Assembly: GCA_013290085.1 (NCBI GenBank)
Contig: JABCYS010000004.1
Coordinates: 1 to 18,868 of the forward strand
Length of the DNA stretch: 18,868 nucleotides
Source: Candidatus Babelota bacterium
GTDB lineage: Bacteria > Dependentiae > Babeliae > Babeliales > JABCYS01
Direction: 5' to 3'
The translations under genes and the position numbers were made by a program. The notes below the pieces were generated by a model. The model saw only the letters and a program-made list of their open reading frames with translations, was not told where the DNA came from and did no database searches. How positions within the stretch are numbered: the first letter of the stretch is position 1; the number at the start of each line of letters is the position of its first letter. Shown here piece after piece: positions 7,670 through 14,791 of the stretch.

Positions 7670-8725
7670 TTAAAGGTTAACGCTTTCAAGTTTTGTAATA
7701 GTTGCCTTTAGTTGTAGGACTTGTGCATTTCGTGCGGCTGCAAAGCGTTTTTGTCGTTCAGCTTCTACACTATGTTTAAGAGCACTTAATTTTTGCTCAT
7801 CTTGCGGAGTCCAATCTTCTTCTGCCACCTGGAATGGTTTCATAGCTTCAAGGCCAGTCATTTCATCAAAATCTTCATAATTATGCAGAGTGATAGAAAT
7901 AGGGCTATAAAGATTTTTCAAGATGACTAGCGCATTAAAGAACTCATTTTTTATAGTTGCAAGAGCATCGCTTTCAAAAGTGGTGGTGTGATTCTCCGTG
8001 AGTTGTGTAAGTGTTGAGTTAAAAGAATTTGCGAGTCCATCAAGTTTGTGTATGGCATTTTGAGATTCTTCAGCCGAATATTCTTTGATGATTACATCAC
8101 TTATGCATATGAGGCGTACGATATTTTTAATAGTATCCTTGAAAGCTTCTTTATCGAGAACCTTTTCTGTAAAAATATCTCTTTTTGCTCCTGCGCCTGT
8201 TCGTTGAATCACAAGATGTTTAAGTTGATTTTTAAGATTATTAAGTTCTTGCCAAAGAGCTATTTTTTCTAAAAGACCTGCTGATGAATACTGCGTTTCT
8301 TTAAAATCAATTTCGGTCTTTAAGGTTTTTATAGCCTGATCAAGAGAGTCCACCTTCACTGTCGCCTGATGGAGTGGCGCAACAGTATCAACAAACTGTT
8401 CTGAACTAGATCCTGATGAGCTAGACGAGGGGATTTGTTTTTCGGCGATTCTGCGTTTAGCGATTTCTAGAGCTTTTTTTCTAGCATCAGTTTTTTCCTG
8501 CTCTGTGCCAAGGCCAAGTTTAGCCGCGGCAGCATGCACAGTTTCACTGTCAGTACCTTGTTCGTAAAGCTGTGCGAAATTTCTTTCAGCCTTTTCTTTA
8601 CCTTTACCGGTCTTTGTTTGAGCATCATAAAATGCTTCTAATGCTTTTTGTTTCTTTTTTTCATCCATGGCGCTCAGAGCTGATGCCATGGTGAGAGTGA
8701 TTAAAAATAAAGTTAGGTTCTTCAT
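7670..8725 (-). CDS. Exported coiled-coil protein, paralogue B of a tandem pair
   Basis: The 351-residue protein starts at an ATG with GGAGG 5 nt upstream. The signal peptide matches paralogue A except Ser for Cys at position 18, and the mature start is MDEKKK. Residues 20-95 are near-identical to A, then a Ser-rich linker (about 100-108) and FVDTVAPL. The remaining 230 residues are helical and charged like A but strongly diverged; weak matches such as EDAALKTM versus ESDALATI suggest common ancestry rather than domain replacement. It lies 22 bp downstream of the 8748-9449 gene, so the two are surely co-transcribed. No family recognised. Periplasmic or secreted location is inferred. Confidence 0.82.
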   Translation of the reverse strand: MKNLTLFLITLTMASALSAMDEKKKQKALEAFYDAQTKTGKGKEKAERNFAQLYEQGTDSETVHAAAAKLGLGTEQEKTDARKKALEIAKRRIAEKQIPSSSSSGSSSEQFVDTVAPLHQATVKVDSLDQAIKTLKTEIDFKETQYSSAGLLEKIALWQELNNLKNQLKHLVIQRTGAGAKRDIFTEKVLDKEAFKDTIKNIVRLICISDVIIKEYSAEESQNAIHKLDGLANSFNSTLTQLTENHTTTFESDALATIKNEFFNALVILKNLYSPISITLHNYEDFDEMTGLEAMKPFQVAEEDWTPQDEQKLSALKHSVEAERQKRFAAARNAQVLQLKATITKLESVNL

Positions 8726-8764
8726 ATGACCTCCATGTTGTTATTGTTTACTGTTGTCGTGGTG
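8504..8764. repeat. Direct repeat copy 2 (pair with 7344-7604)
   Basis: Second copy of the 261-bp direct repeat. It covers the start of paralogue B, its ribosome binding site, and the last codons of the intact upstream gene. In this copy the upstream gene is complete, so this is probably the ancestral arrangement. Confidence 0.9.
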
Positions 8765-9449
8765 GGAGATAGATATCATCAGCTAATATTGGGTTTTCTG
8801 GGGTTGAGGCACCCTCGGCTAATAGTGAGGGCCTTCTCTTCCAAGATTTTACTTGTGCCCCTATAACGCCTAGAAGACGCTTGTCGAGTCTTTGTCTTTC
8901 TATTCTAAGGTTTCTTATTTCTGTTGTAATATCGGCCAGCCCTTCCTCAAGAGTTGCTTTGTCTTGTGCGCATGCAGTCTCCCTTTCTTTTAGGGCGGCC
9001 AACTCTGGGTTATACATTTGTTCGACATACCTTTCGAAGCCAGGATACTGGCGATACTGTTTAACTAAATTTTGTAGATCCAATGCACTCGCGCTTCTAC
9101 GAATGTTAGATTTCGGTTCATTGGTTTGAGGATTTTTTGATTGGTCTACTTCATCAGTTTTCTTCCTGGGACTTAAAAGATAGCATGCTGTAATAGCAAA
9201 TGTTGCTACCCCTAGTAATGCCATTGATTTTTGTGCAACAGCAAAAGCCTTACGAAGCTTTTTACGTGTTGCAAGTTCATGTAGGGTACTTTGTGTTTTT
9301 GTTTTAAATGCACCCAAGCGTGATACTAAGGCTTGGGACCAGGAAATTAATTGCTTCTGCGCAGAAGATGTTGTTTGTGCTGCAGATAAATTTGATGTTA
9401 CAAGTGTTGCAAGCAAGATGCTTACTAAGAGTTTTTTATGTGCTTTCAT
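8748..9449 (-). CDS. Exported membrane-anchored protein of unknown function
   Basis: The 233-residue protein has a signal peptide (about 1-23, ending SNLSA), a short Ser/Thr-rich stub, a basic helix (ATRKKLRKAFAVAQK), and a second hydrophobic segment at about 76-93 (MALLGVATFAITACYLLS) followed by a basic stop (PRKK). A polar linker leads to a charged helical tail with Arg/Leu/Glu heptad-like sequence, ending PPRQQ. The layout parallels the neighbours at 9475-10806 and 4528-6282. It is 25 bp from the upstream gene and 22 bp from the downstream gene, so it is the second member of the operon. No family or active-site motif is visible. After signal cleavage the tail could face either side of the membrane. 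Confidence 0.8.
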   Translation of the reverse strand: MKAHKKLLVSILLATLVTSNLSAAQTTSSAQKQLISWSQALVSRLGAFKTKTQSTLHELATRKKLRKAFAVAQKSMALLGVATFAITACYLLSPRKKTDEVDQSKNPQTNEPKSNIRRSASALDLQNLVKQYRQYPGFERYVEQMYNPELAALKERETACAQDKATLEEGLADITTEIRNLRIERQRLDKRLLGVIGAQVKSWKRRPSLLAEGASTPENPILADDIYLPPRQQ

Positions 9450-9474
9450 TGTGTTTGCCTCCTTTGCTAATTCG

Positions 9475-10806
9475 TTAGGTATTGTTCGCAGTTTGCTGTG
9501 ATCTCAAAAAGGCTTCATCCTCATCAGTGATCTCAGGGGTATCAAAAAATTCTTCGTTCTCCGAAAATTCGTTTTCCGGTCTCAAGACTCCATCTGTTTT
9601 GATGGCGCGCATAGCGATAGCCCTCATTTCTTCAAACAAACGCTCTTGGTCTGCTGGGCTTGCACCGTAGGTTTGGGCTTCTAGCTCTAAGAGCCTACGC
9701 TCGACAGCATCTGCTTGCTGTTGCCGAGCAGTTTTTGTTGTATCTAATGAAGTTTGGCTTTGCGGTTGCCTGTCTTCCTTCAAGACTCCGTGTGAACGGG
9801 CGCTTTGAGCGATATCGTGCATTTGGTCATTCAAACGCTTTTGATCTGCTGGGCTTGTTTTCGGATCGTAGATTTGGTTTTCTAAATCTAAGAGCCTACG
9901 GGCGACAGCATCTGCTTGTTGTTGTCTTGTAGTTTTTGTTATGTCTGGCGGAGTTTGGTTAGGTTCCTTTTGGCGCTTAGCGACAGCGCGAATTCGCTGT
10001 CCCAAAATCTTTTTCCCCCCTGGGCTTATTTCCGGACTGGAAATCATGTCTGCCATTCTCATTTGGCTTACCGAAAGCGTATCCTTGCCAGTTTGTGCCG
10101 GTTGTTGTTGTCTTGCCGGATGAAGCTTGTGAGTATGCTTAGGCATGAGATTTGTGAATTTGCTTATATCTTCTTCGGGGTCTTTAAAAGCGTCTAAAAA
10201 GGCTGGCCTTTCAGGAATCGTTACTGGCTTGTCAGAAGTTTTTATCGAGTTTTTAGTAAAGATGATTGAACTGACTGAGCTACGATTATGAGCGCTATCT
10301 TCATCCGATGTTTGGCCACTAGGATCAGAACTTGAATCAGAAGCCGTACCGGGAGAAATAGCTCGGTCACTTTCGATAGGGCTATTCGGCGCTTGCTGCT
10401 CTTGTGGGAATTCAATGGTTATATCGTTATTTGCATTAATTGATGTTGCTGGCCTAGGCCGTTCAGTAAAATTCTCTGCATTACTATGAGGGCCAGCTAC
10501 AGGTCCTTGATTAGATCCTGTATGAGACCCCGGATTTTGTGGAGCCGGCTTTCTCGATCTTGCATAAGCGGCTATGACAATGAATATTGCAATACCCGCT
10601 AAAGTTACAGGATAAAAATCTGCAATGCGCTTGGCCGTAGCATTTTTACGTATCTTTTGTACTCGCTCAACAATCGCCTTTTTAATCTTGGTAACTTGGG
10701 AGCAAAGCGAACCCATGACTGCTGTCGGTTGAAAGGGTGCAGCAGATAGGTGTGGTATGGCAAGGGCAAATGCCATCAGTAAAGTTAATTTTTTTAGTTT
10801 ATTCAT
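9475..10806 (-). CDS. Exported membrane-anchored protein with three helical repeats
   Basis: The 443-residue protein has a signal peptide (about 1-22, PHLSA), a basic helix (ERVQKIRKNATAKR), a second membrane segment at about 66-82 (VTLAGIAIFIVIAAYA), and a low-complexity linker rich in Pro, Ser, Asp and Gln (85-200) including TASDSSS, also present in the lipoprotein at 4528-6282. Residues 231-408 hold three repeats of about 55-60 residues, at roughly 231-283, 289-343 and 357-408. Each begins [AT]RQQQ and contains SP-A/G-D/G-x-K/E with an R-A/H-I/V-A helix; the second and third also share QQQADAVxRRLL. An acidic C-terminus follows. It is the first gene of the four-gene unit ending at 6513. 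Function unknown; the repeats look like short helical binding modules (inference). Confidence 0.82.
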   Translation of the reverse strand: MNKLKKLTLLMAFALAIPHLSAAPFQPTAVMGSLCSQVTKIKKAIVERVQKIRKNATAKRIADFYPVTLAGIAIFIVIAAYARSRKPAPQNPGSHTGSNQGPVAGPHSNAENFTERPRPATSINANNDITIEFPQEQQAPNSPIESDRAISPGTASDSSSDPSGQTSDEDSAHNRSSVSSIIFTKNSIKTSDKPVTIPERPAFLDAFKDPEEDISKFTNLMPKHTHKLHPARQQQPAQTGKDTLSVSQMRMADMISSPEISPGGKKILGQRIRAVAKRQKEPNQTPPDITKTTRQQQADAVARRLLDLENQIYDPKTSPADQKRLNDQMHDIAQSARSHGVLKEDRQPQSQTSLDTTKTARQQQADAVERRLLELEAQTYGASPADQERLFEEMRAIAMRAIKTDGVLRPENEFSENEEFFDTPEITDEDEAFLRSQQTANNT

Positions 10807-10859
10807 GGTACCCCTGTAGGTGCTCCTACTCGTAAGTCAGGCAAGAGCGGCTTCTATTT

Positions 10860-10892
10860 ATAGCTTATGGGAAAGTCGGTTCCATAAGCTAT
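10860..10892. promoter_or_regulatory. Inverted repeat in the divergent intergenic region
   Basis: Perfect 11-bp arms (10860-10870 and 10882-10892, core TAGCTTATGG) flank an 11-nt spacer, 54 bp upstream of the 9475-10806 gene. It could be a repressor operator or a hairpin in that operon's leader. It lacks the T run of a terminator on the plus strand. The role is unassigned. Confidence 0.45.
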
Positions 10893-10966
10893 TTCATTCT
10901 TCAAAGATGAAGAAATACTTATAGTAAAGGGTATTCCTATAGCAGATTTTTTCAACCGGTGAGGGC

Positions 10967-10995
10967 TAGATGGGAGGGGTAAAAAGCCTTATACT
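10967..10995 (+). promoter_or_regulatory. Possible promoter for the ffh-rpsP-trmD operon
   Basis: A good -10 TATACT (10990-10995) lies about 65 bp before the ffh start, but the hexamer 17 bp upstream (TAGATG) is a poor -35. It is the only reasonable sigma-70-like site I see before ffh. Confidence 0.35.
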
Positions 10996-11059
10996 ACACC
11001 ATTATTCAAACCCCAACCCCCATTATTACACAATAAGAAAATTTATACAGGAACTGTGA

Positions 11060-12406
11060 ATGTTTAGTTTTCTATCAGAAAAGCTCTCATCTGTGTTTTC
11101 TCGACTCTCGGGCCAATCAACCCTGACTGAACAGAACATTGACCAAGCTTTACAGAGCGTACAAGAGGCCCTGCTTGAAGCCGATGTGCCGTATGAAGTG
11201 GTGGATTCTTTTTTAGCTTCCGTAAAAAGTGATGTTGTGGGGCAAAAGGTTCTAAAATCCCTTAAACCCAGCGAACAGTTTATCAAAGTAGTTCATGAAA
11301 AATTAATCCAATTCTTAGGGGGCCAGGTTAAGACGGTTGAACCAGAATTTTCCTTCCAATTACCAGCAGTTGTCATGGTTATGGGATTACAAGGTTCTGG
11401 TAAAACAACCTTCATTGCCAAGCTCGCCCATTATGCCAAAGAACAGGCATGGTCGCGGGGCAAAGACCGCTCGATCCTTGTTGCCTCAGTTGACTTCTAC
11501 CGACCTGCTGCTGTAGAACAACTTGAAATACTTGCCGGAAAAACAGCAGTTTCTTTTTTCAGGGCAACCTCTTCTGATCCAGTGAAAGCCGCTCACGAGA
11601 TTGTAGAACAGTACAAAAATAACCGTTATGAGCTTTTACTCTTAGATACGGCAGGGCGCTTACACGTTGATACTGCCTTACTCCAAGAGCTCAAAGCAAT
11701 TGAAAAAATCGCCAATCCAAAATATAAATTTTTAGTGCTTGATGGCATGACCGGGCAAGAATCTCTTGCGGTGGCAAAATCATTTGACCAGGCAGTTGGC
11801 TTTGGCCATGCGGTTATGACCAAAATGGATAGCCAAACCCGTGGAGGAGCCGCCTTTGCATTTCGCTATGCTCTTAAAAAACCAATAGTCTTTGTGGGTA
11901 CGGGGGAAAAAGTTACGGATCTAGAAGCCTTTAGGCCAGAACGTATGGCAAGCCGTATCCTGGGCATGGGAGATATCCTTTCTCTCATTGAAAAGGCGGA
12001 AAAAAATGTTCAGAAGGATGATCAAGAAAAGCTCGCCAATTCAATGCTGAATGGCACCATGACTCTTCAGGATTTTGCCGATCAGCTTTCCATGGTTGGT
12101 AAGCTTGGTTCCCTTTCATCCATAGCCAAATATTTACCCGGAGCACCAAAAATCTCGGATGAAGATATGGCAAAAGGTGAGCTGGAACTCAAAAAATTTA
12201 AAGCGATTATACAGTCTATGACCCCAAAAGAACGGTATTATCCAAAAGTCCTTACGGCTTCGCGCAAGGAACGGGTTGCAAAAGGGTCTGGGCATACGGT
12301 TGCCGACGTTAATCAACTCTTGAGTCGATTTGAACAAAGTCAGCAATTTGCTAAGCTATTCAAACAATTTGGACGTGGTTCATTTGGAAAAGGACCATTC
12401 GGTTAG
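11060..12406 (+). CDS. ffh: Signal recognition particle protein Ffh (SRP54)
   Basis: Ffh binds signal sequences of nascent membrane and exported proteins and, with 4.5S RNA and FtsY, delivers ribosomes to the Sec translocon. The 448-residue protein is of normal length. It has the N domain (1-90), the G domain with GLQGSGKTT (109-117), DTAGR (196-200), TKMD (254-257) and GTGEK (280-284), and a methionine-containing M domain (about 325-430) with the RNA-binding region near GSGHTVADVNQLL. The finger loop reads GKLGSLSSIAKYLPG, poorer in Met than usual. AGGA is 7 nt upstream of the ATG. It is the first gene of a run with rpsP and trmD, the common bacterial order. No SRP RNA gene was seen here. 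Confidence 0.98.
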   Translation: MFSFLSEKLSSVFSRLSGQSTLTEQNIDQALQSVQEALLEADVPYEVVDSFLASVKSDVVGQKVLKSLKPSEQFIKVVHEKLIQFLGGQVKTVEPEFSFQLPAVVMVMGLQGSGKTTFIAKLAHYAKEQAWSRGKDRSILVASVDFYRPAAVEQLEILAGKTAVSFFRATSSDPVKAAHEIVEQYKNNRYELLLLDTAGRLHVDTALLQELKAIEKIANPKYKFLVLDGMTGQESLAVAKSFDQAVGFGHAVMTKMDSQTRGGAAFAFRYALKKPIVFVGTGEKVTDLEAFRPERMASRILGMGDILSLIEKAEKNVQKDDQEKLANSMLNGTMTLQDFADQLSMVGKLGSLSSIAKYLPGAPKISDEDMAKGELELKKFKAIIQSMTPKERYYPKVLTASRKERVAKGSGHTVADVNQLLSRFEQSQQFAKLFKQFGRGSFGKGPFG

Positions 12407-12466
12407 AGACAGAACCAAAAAATACAAAAATGTACGTACGTAAGTCTTTAGAAGGAATATTCTCAC

Positions 12467-12706
12467 ATGGCAGTTAAAATACGCTTATCTCGTATCGGCA
12501 AAAAAAGTGCGCCAGTTTTTCGTGTTGTAGCAATTGAATCTCAAAAAAAACGAGACGGTAAATTTATCGAAAATCTTGGTACCTATGACCCGGTTAAAGG
12601 TGTCTTGGTTCAGTTTCATGAAGACCGTGTTAATGCGTGGGTTTCAAAAGGTGCTATTGTTACTGATGCCGTAAAGAAGCTTCAGCGCAAACGCAAGGGT
12701 GCGTAA
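12467..12706 (+). CDS. rpsP: 30S ribosomal protein S16
   Basis: At 79 residues it has normal bacterial S16 length and the typical opening VKIRLSRIGKK, then PVFRVVAIESQKKRDGKFIE and LGTYDP. S16 sits in the body of the 30S subunit and is needed for its assembly. AAGGAA lies upstream of the ATG. The 60-bp gap after ffh holds an A-rich stretch and a self-complementary TACGTACGTA but no clear terminator, so read-through from ffh is likely. Only 5 bp separate it from trmD. Confidence 0.98.
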   Translation: MAVKIRLSRIGKKSAPVFRVVAIESQKKRDGKFIENLGTYDPVKGVLVQFHEDRVNAWVSKGAIVTDAVKKLQRKRKGA

Positions 12707-12711
12707 GGTGC

Positions 12712-14025
12712 ATGAACGTCTCGATACTCACCGTATTTCCTGAAATTATTCAGCCATTTTTACAGACCAGTCTGTTAAAAAAAGCTAGCGAAAAAGGGCT
12801 CGTTACATTTGATGTAGCGAGCTATTTCTCTTTTGCCCAACCGCAAGAGCGCATTGATGCGCCAACCTTCGGTCCGGGAAGTGGTATGCTTTTAAAACCA
12901 ACCATCGTTGAAAAAGCTATTGCTGCAAAAGAAGCAGAACACGGAAAAGCCTTTAAAATATTCTTTTCTCCCCAGGGCCAAAAGCTTAATCAAAAGTTAC
13001 TACAACAGCTTTCAGAAAAAATCCTCTCTCAACAACATATTCTCCTCGCCTGTGCCCGCTATGAAGGCATGGATGCTCGCGTTGAACAAGAATATGCGGA
13101 TCTGACCGTCTCCATAGGCGATTATGTGGTGATGGGCGGTGATCTACCGGCCATGATTTTTCTTGAAGGACTCCTGCGCTATCTTCCTGGTGTGATAGGC
13201 CGTGCAGAATCAGTTGAACATGATTCCTTCTCCGGACCATTTGTTGACTACCCTGAATATACAGAACCAGTAGTGTGGCATGAGCAAACAGTCCCTGAGA
13301 TAGTGCGCTCAGGTAACCATGCAGCAATCGAAAAGTGGCGTGCTACCCAAGCAGCACAAAAAACAATCACGAGCCATTTTGAATGGTTTAAGTCCAGCCC
13401 AATGACCGAAAAAGAAAAGAATTTTGGCGCCCCTTTTATTCCGCCACACTATGCGGTATTAATGCATAGCGATGTGATCATAAAAGACCAGGGTGAGAAA
13501 AAAGAGGGGACGACCTCAGTAACCTCATTGGATATTCATGATATTGCACGTTCAGCCCGTACGTATGGTTTGAAAGAATACTTTTTAGTTACCAAGCTGG
13601 TTGATCAGCAAAAAGTGGTAGAGCGATTGTTACATTTTTGGAAAACTGACGTTGGCTCTGAATATAACCCTGAACGGTTTGAGGCGGTCAAACATACCCA
13701 CCTTGCCAGCAGCATCGATGAGGTTATACAGGCAATTGAAGCCCGGGAAGGTAAACGTCCATTATTAATCGCAACTTCTGCGCGAGCGACGGAACATCAG
13801 CAGCTTATCACCTACTATGACCAGGAGAAGGTATGGACGCTCCAGCGGCCGGTACTTTTGGTATTTGGTACGGGGCGAGGGCTTTCTGAACAATTGCTCA
13901 AGAAATGTGACTTCCTTTTAGTGCCCGTGAGCGGGTTTTCAGAATTTAACCACCTCTCAGTTAGATCAGCTGCTGCTGTTATTTTTGATCGATGGCTAGG
14001 CTGGAATCCTAAAAACCTGCAATGA
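12712..14025 (+). CDS. trmD: TrmD tRNA m1G37 methyltransferase fused to a second SPOUT-like RNA methyltransferase domain
   Basis: TrmD makes 1-methylguanosine at position 37 of tRNAs and so prevents +1 frameshifting. Residues 1 to about 225 are TrmD, with CARYEGMDARVEQEY (114-128), SIGDYVVMGGDLPAM (134-148), LLRYLPGVIG (154-163), HDSF (170-173) and DYPEYTEP. Arg156 and Asp171 keep the spacing of E. coli Arg154 and Asp169. The AdoMet loop normally written YGGGxGM reads FGPGSGM here. Residues about 245-437 form a second alpha/beta-knot-like domain with VFGTGRGL (384-391) and EFNHLSVRSAAAVIFDRWLG (411-430). This resembles the predicted SAM-dependent RNA methyltransferase family often encoded next to trmD (PF09936). 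Its target is unknown. A ribosome binding site (TAAGGTG) overlaps the rpsP stop. The separate RimM and KH-protein genes common in this operon are absent. Confidence 0.95.
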   Translation: MNVSILTVFPEIIQPFLQTSLLKKASEKGLVTFDVASYFSFAQPQERIDAPTFGPGSGMLLKPTIVEKAIAAKEAEHGKAFKIFFSPQGQKLNQKLLQQLSEKILSQQHILLACARYEGMDARVEQEYADLTVSIGDYVVMGGDLPAMIFLEGLLRYLPGVIGRAESVEHDSFSGPFVDYPEYTEPVVWHEQTVPEIVRSGNHAAIEKWRATQAAQKTITSHFEWFKSSPMTEKEKNFGAPFIPPHYAVLMHSDVIIKDQGEKKEGTTSVTSLDIHDIARSARTYGLKEYFLVTKLVDQQKVVERLLHFWKTDVGSEYNPERFEAVKHTHLASSIDEVIQAIEAREGKRPLLIATSARATEHQQLITYYDQEKVWTLQRPVLLVFGTGRGLSEQLLKKCDFLLVPVSGFSEFNHLSVRSAAAVIFDRWLGWNPKNLQ

Positions 14026-14046
14026 CCTATGCTTGACGAAGGAGAT

Positions 14047-14063
14047 AAGAGTTCGAATCTCTT
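14047..14063 (+). other. tRNA T-arm-like hairpin (possible tRNA remnant)
   Basis: AAGAG-TTCGAAT-CTCTT forms a perfect 5-bp stem with a 7-nt loop exactly like a tRNA T arm, 22 bp after the trmD stop. A GGTGCCACCA stretch follows. No matching acceptor strand or anticodon arm with U33 can be built upstream, so it is not an intact tRNA. It may be a left-over tRNA 3' end or chance. Confidence 0.25.
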
Positions 14064-14132
14064 TAGGGGGGTGCCACCACCTCTAATTGGGGACGCCCAA
14101 GTTTTCGACATTAATTCTGTGAAGCGGCAAAA

Positions 14133-14438
14133 TTATCTTCGATTTGATTTCGGTGTAACTAAGGTTATATCGATTCTCTTACCCAAAACAGTAGCCGCTT
14201 TGTTGAGTGTTAAAAGAGTTACAGAAGTGTTTTTAGGGTCAAGAAGGCGCACTAATCCAGATCTGCTTGTTCCTAATAACTCTGCCATATCAGCTTGCGT
14301 AAGGTCTTTTTCCCCCATGTATTCTTTGAGGTTGCGAGCAATTACTGCTTTGAGCGCTGAAGCATTTACTTCTTCTAAGATGCCTTCTTCTTCAAGAAAG
14401 CTTTCAAAGCTAGATCCTATGTGTTTTTTCTTTGTCAT
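14133..14438 (-). CDS. higA: HigA-type antitoxin, XRE-family helix-turn-helix protein
   Basis: This 101-residue DNA-binding antitoxin has an N-terminal stretch typical of the group (GSSFESFLEEEGILEEV) and a helix-turn-helix at about 45-66 (LTQADMAELLGTSRSGLVRLLD), then a DPKNTSVTLLTLNKAA turn-and-helix and a short strand tail. Such antitoxins neutralise the partner toxin and repress their shared promoter. The start is 11 bp after the toxin stop, with GGAG upstream, so toxin is read first and antitoxin second, the HigBA order. The target promoter would lie upstream of 14791. The pair sits between trmD and the helicase gene, on the opposite strand, within the block that separates trmD from rplS. 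The assignment rests on motif memory and is firm at family level. Confidence 0.9.
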   Translation of the reverse strand: MTKKKHIGSSFESFLEEEGILEEVNASALKAVIARNLKEYMGEKDLTQADMAELLGTSRSGLVRLLDPKNTSVTLLTLNKAATVLGKRIDITLVTPKSNRR

Positions 14439-14449
14439 AAATTTCTCCG

Positions 14450-14791
14450 TTATAATTTCCTTGCTCTTTTGAGCGCTAGATTTAGTTCGTTAGGGGGTGT
14501 TTTTTGACTCTTTTTTATAAAACTGTGCAGCAAAATAATGGTACCGTTATCAAACATAAAGATAATGCGGACGATTCGATTGTTTAAAGTGCTTCTAATT
14601 TCCCATAATTTGTTTCCCAAAGGTCCGACGAGCGGTAACCCAATTGGCCATTCAATTTGTATGGTTCTAATGTCTTCGCCAATAATTTTTCTATCTTCTT
14701 TGCTAAGTGTATAAAGCCATTCACGAACGGGTTCTTTACCCGATGGCTCTCGAAAGAAGTACACAGGTATTGATTTTATAACTTTTATCAT
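14450..14791 (-). CDS. higB: HigB-type toxin, phage Gp49-like / RelE superfamily mRNA interferase
   Basis: The 113-residue protein shows the conserved series of this toxin group: EPSGKEPVREWLYTLSKEDR, IGEDIRTIQIEWPIGLPLVGPLG, KLWEIRSTL, RIVRIIF, and LLHSFIKKSQKTP near residues 89-101. Related toxins cleave mRNA at the ribosome in translation-dependent fashion. The KKxQKTP block and the conserved Arg of LWEIRS are intact, so the toxin is probably active unless bound by its antitoxin. It is the promoter-proximal gene of the pair. A possible -35 TTGATA lies at 14842-14847, but the -10 is weak. An alternative name would be RelE-family toxin; HigB is preferred because of gene order and partner type. 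Confidence 0.92.
   Translation of the reverse strand: MIKVIKSIPVYFFREPSGKEPVREWLYTLSKEDRKIIGEDIRTIQIEWPIGLPLVGPLGNKLWEIRSTLNNRIVRIIFMFDNGTIILLHSFIKKSQKTPPNELNLALKRARKL

Noticed and set aside
9660..10197. Overlapping plus-strand open frames opposite the 9475-10806 gene
   Set aside because: They are reverse-strand shadows of the repetitive, signal-peptide-bearing gene; none has a ribosome binding site.
12429..12440. TACGTACGTA palindrome between ffh and rpsP
   Set aside because: Ten self-complementary bases without a terminator tail or known operator meaning; probably chance.
13997..14076. Complete tRNA gene after trmD
   Set aside because: Only the T arm folds. The would-be anticodon loop lacks U33, the acceptor has no partner strand, and the 5' part would overlap trmD.
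14089..14130. tmRNA 5'-end-like sequence (GGGGACG followed by TTTTCGAC)
   Set aside because: The match to the tmRNA start is partial, spacing is one base longer than in the versions I know, no tag reading frame or matching 3' half is near, and the higA coding region begins within 40 bp.
14029..14472. 147-codon plus-strand open frame opposite higA
   Set aside because: It is antisense to a clear HigA-family gene, has no ribosome binding site and no recognisable protein character.
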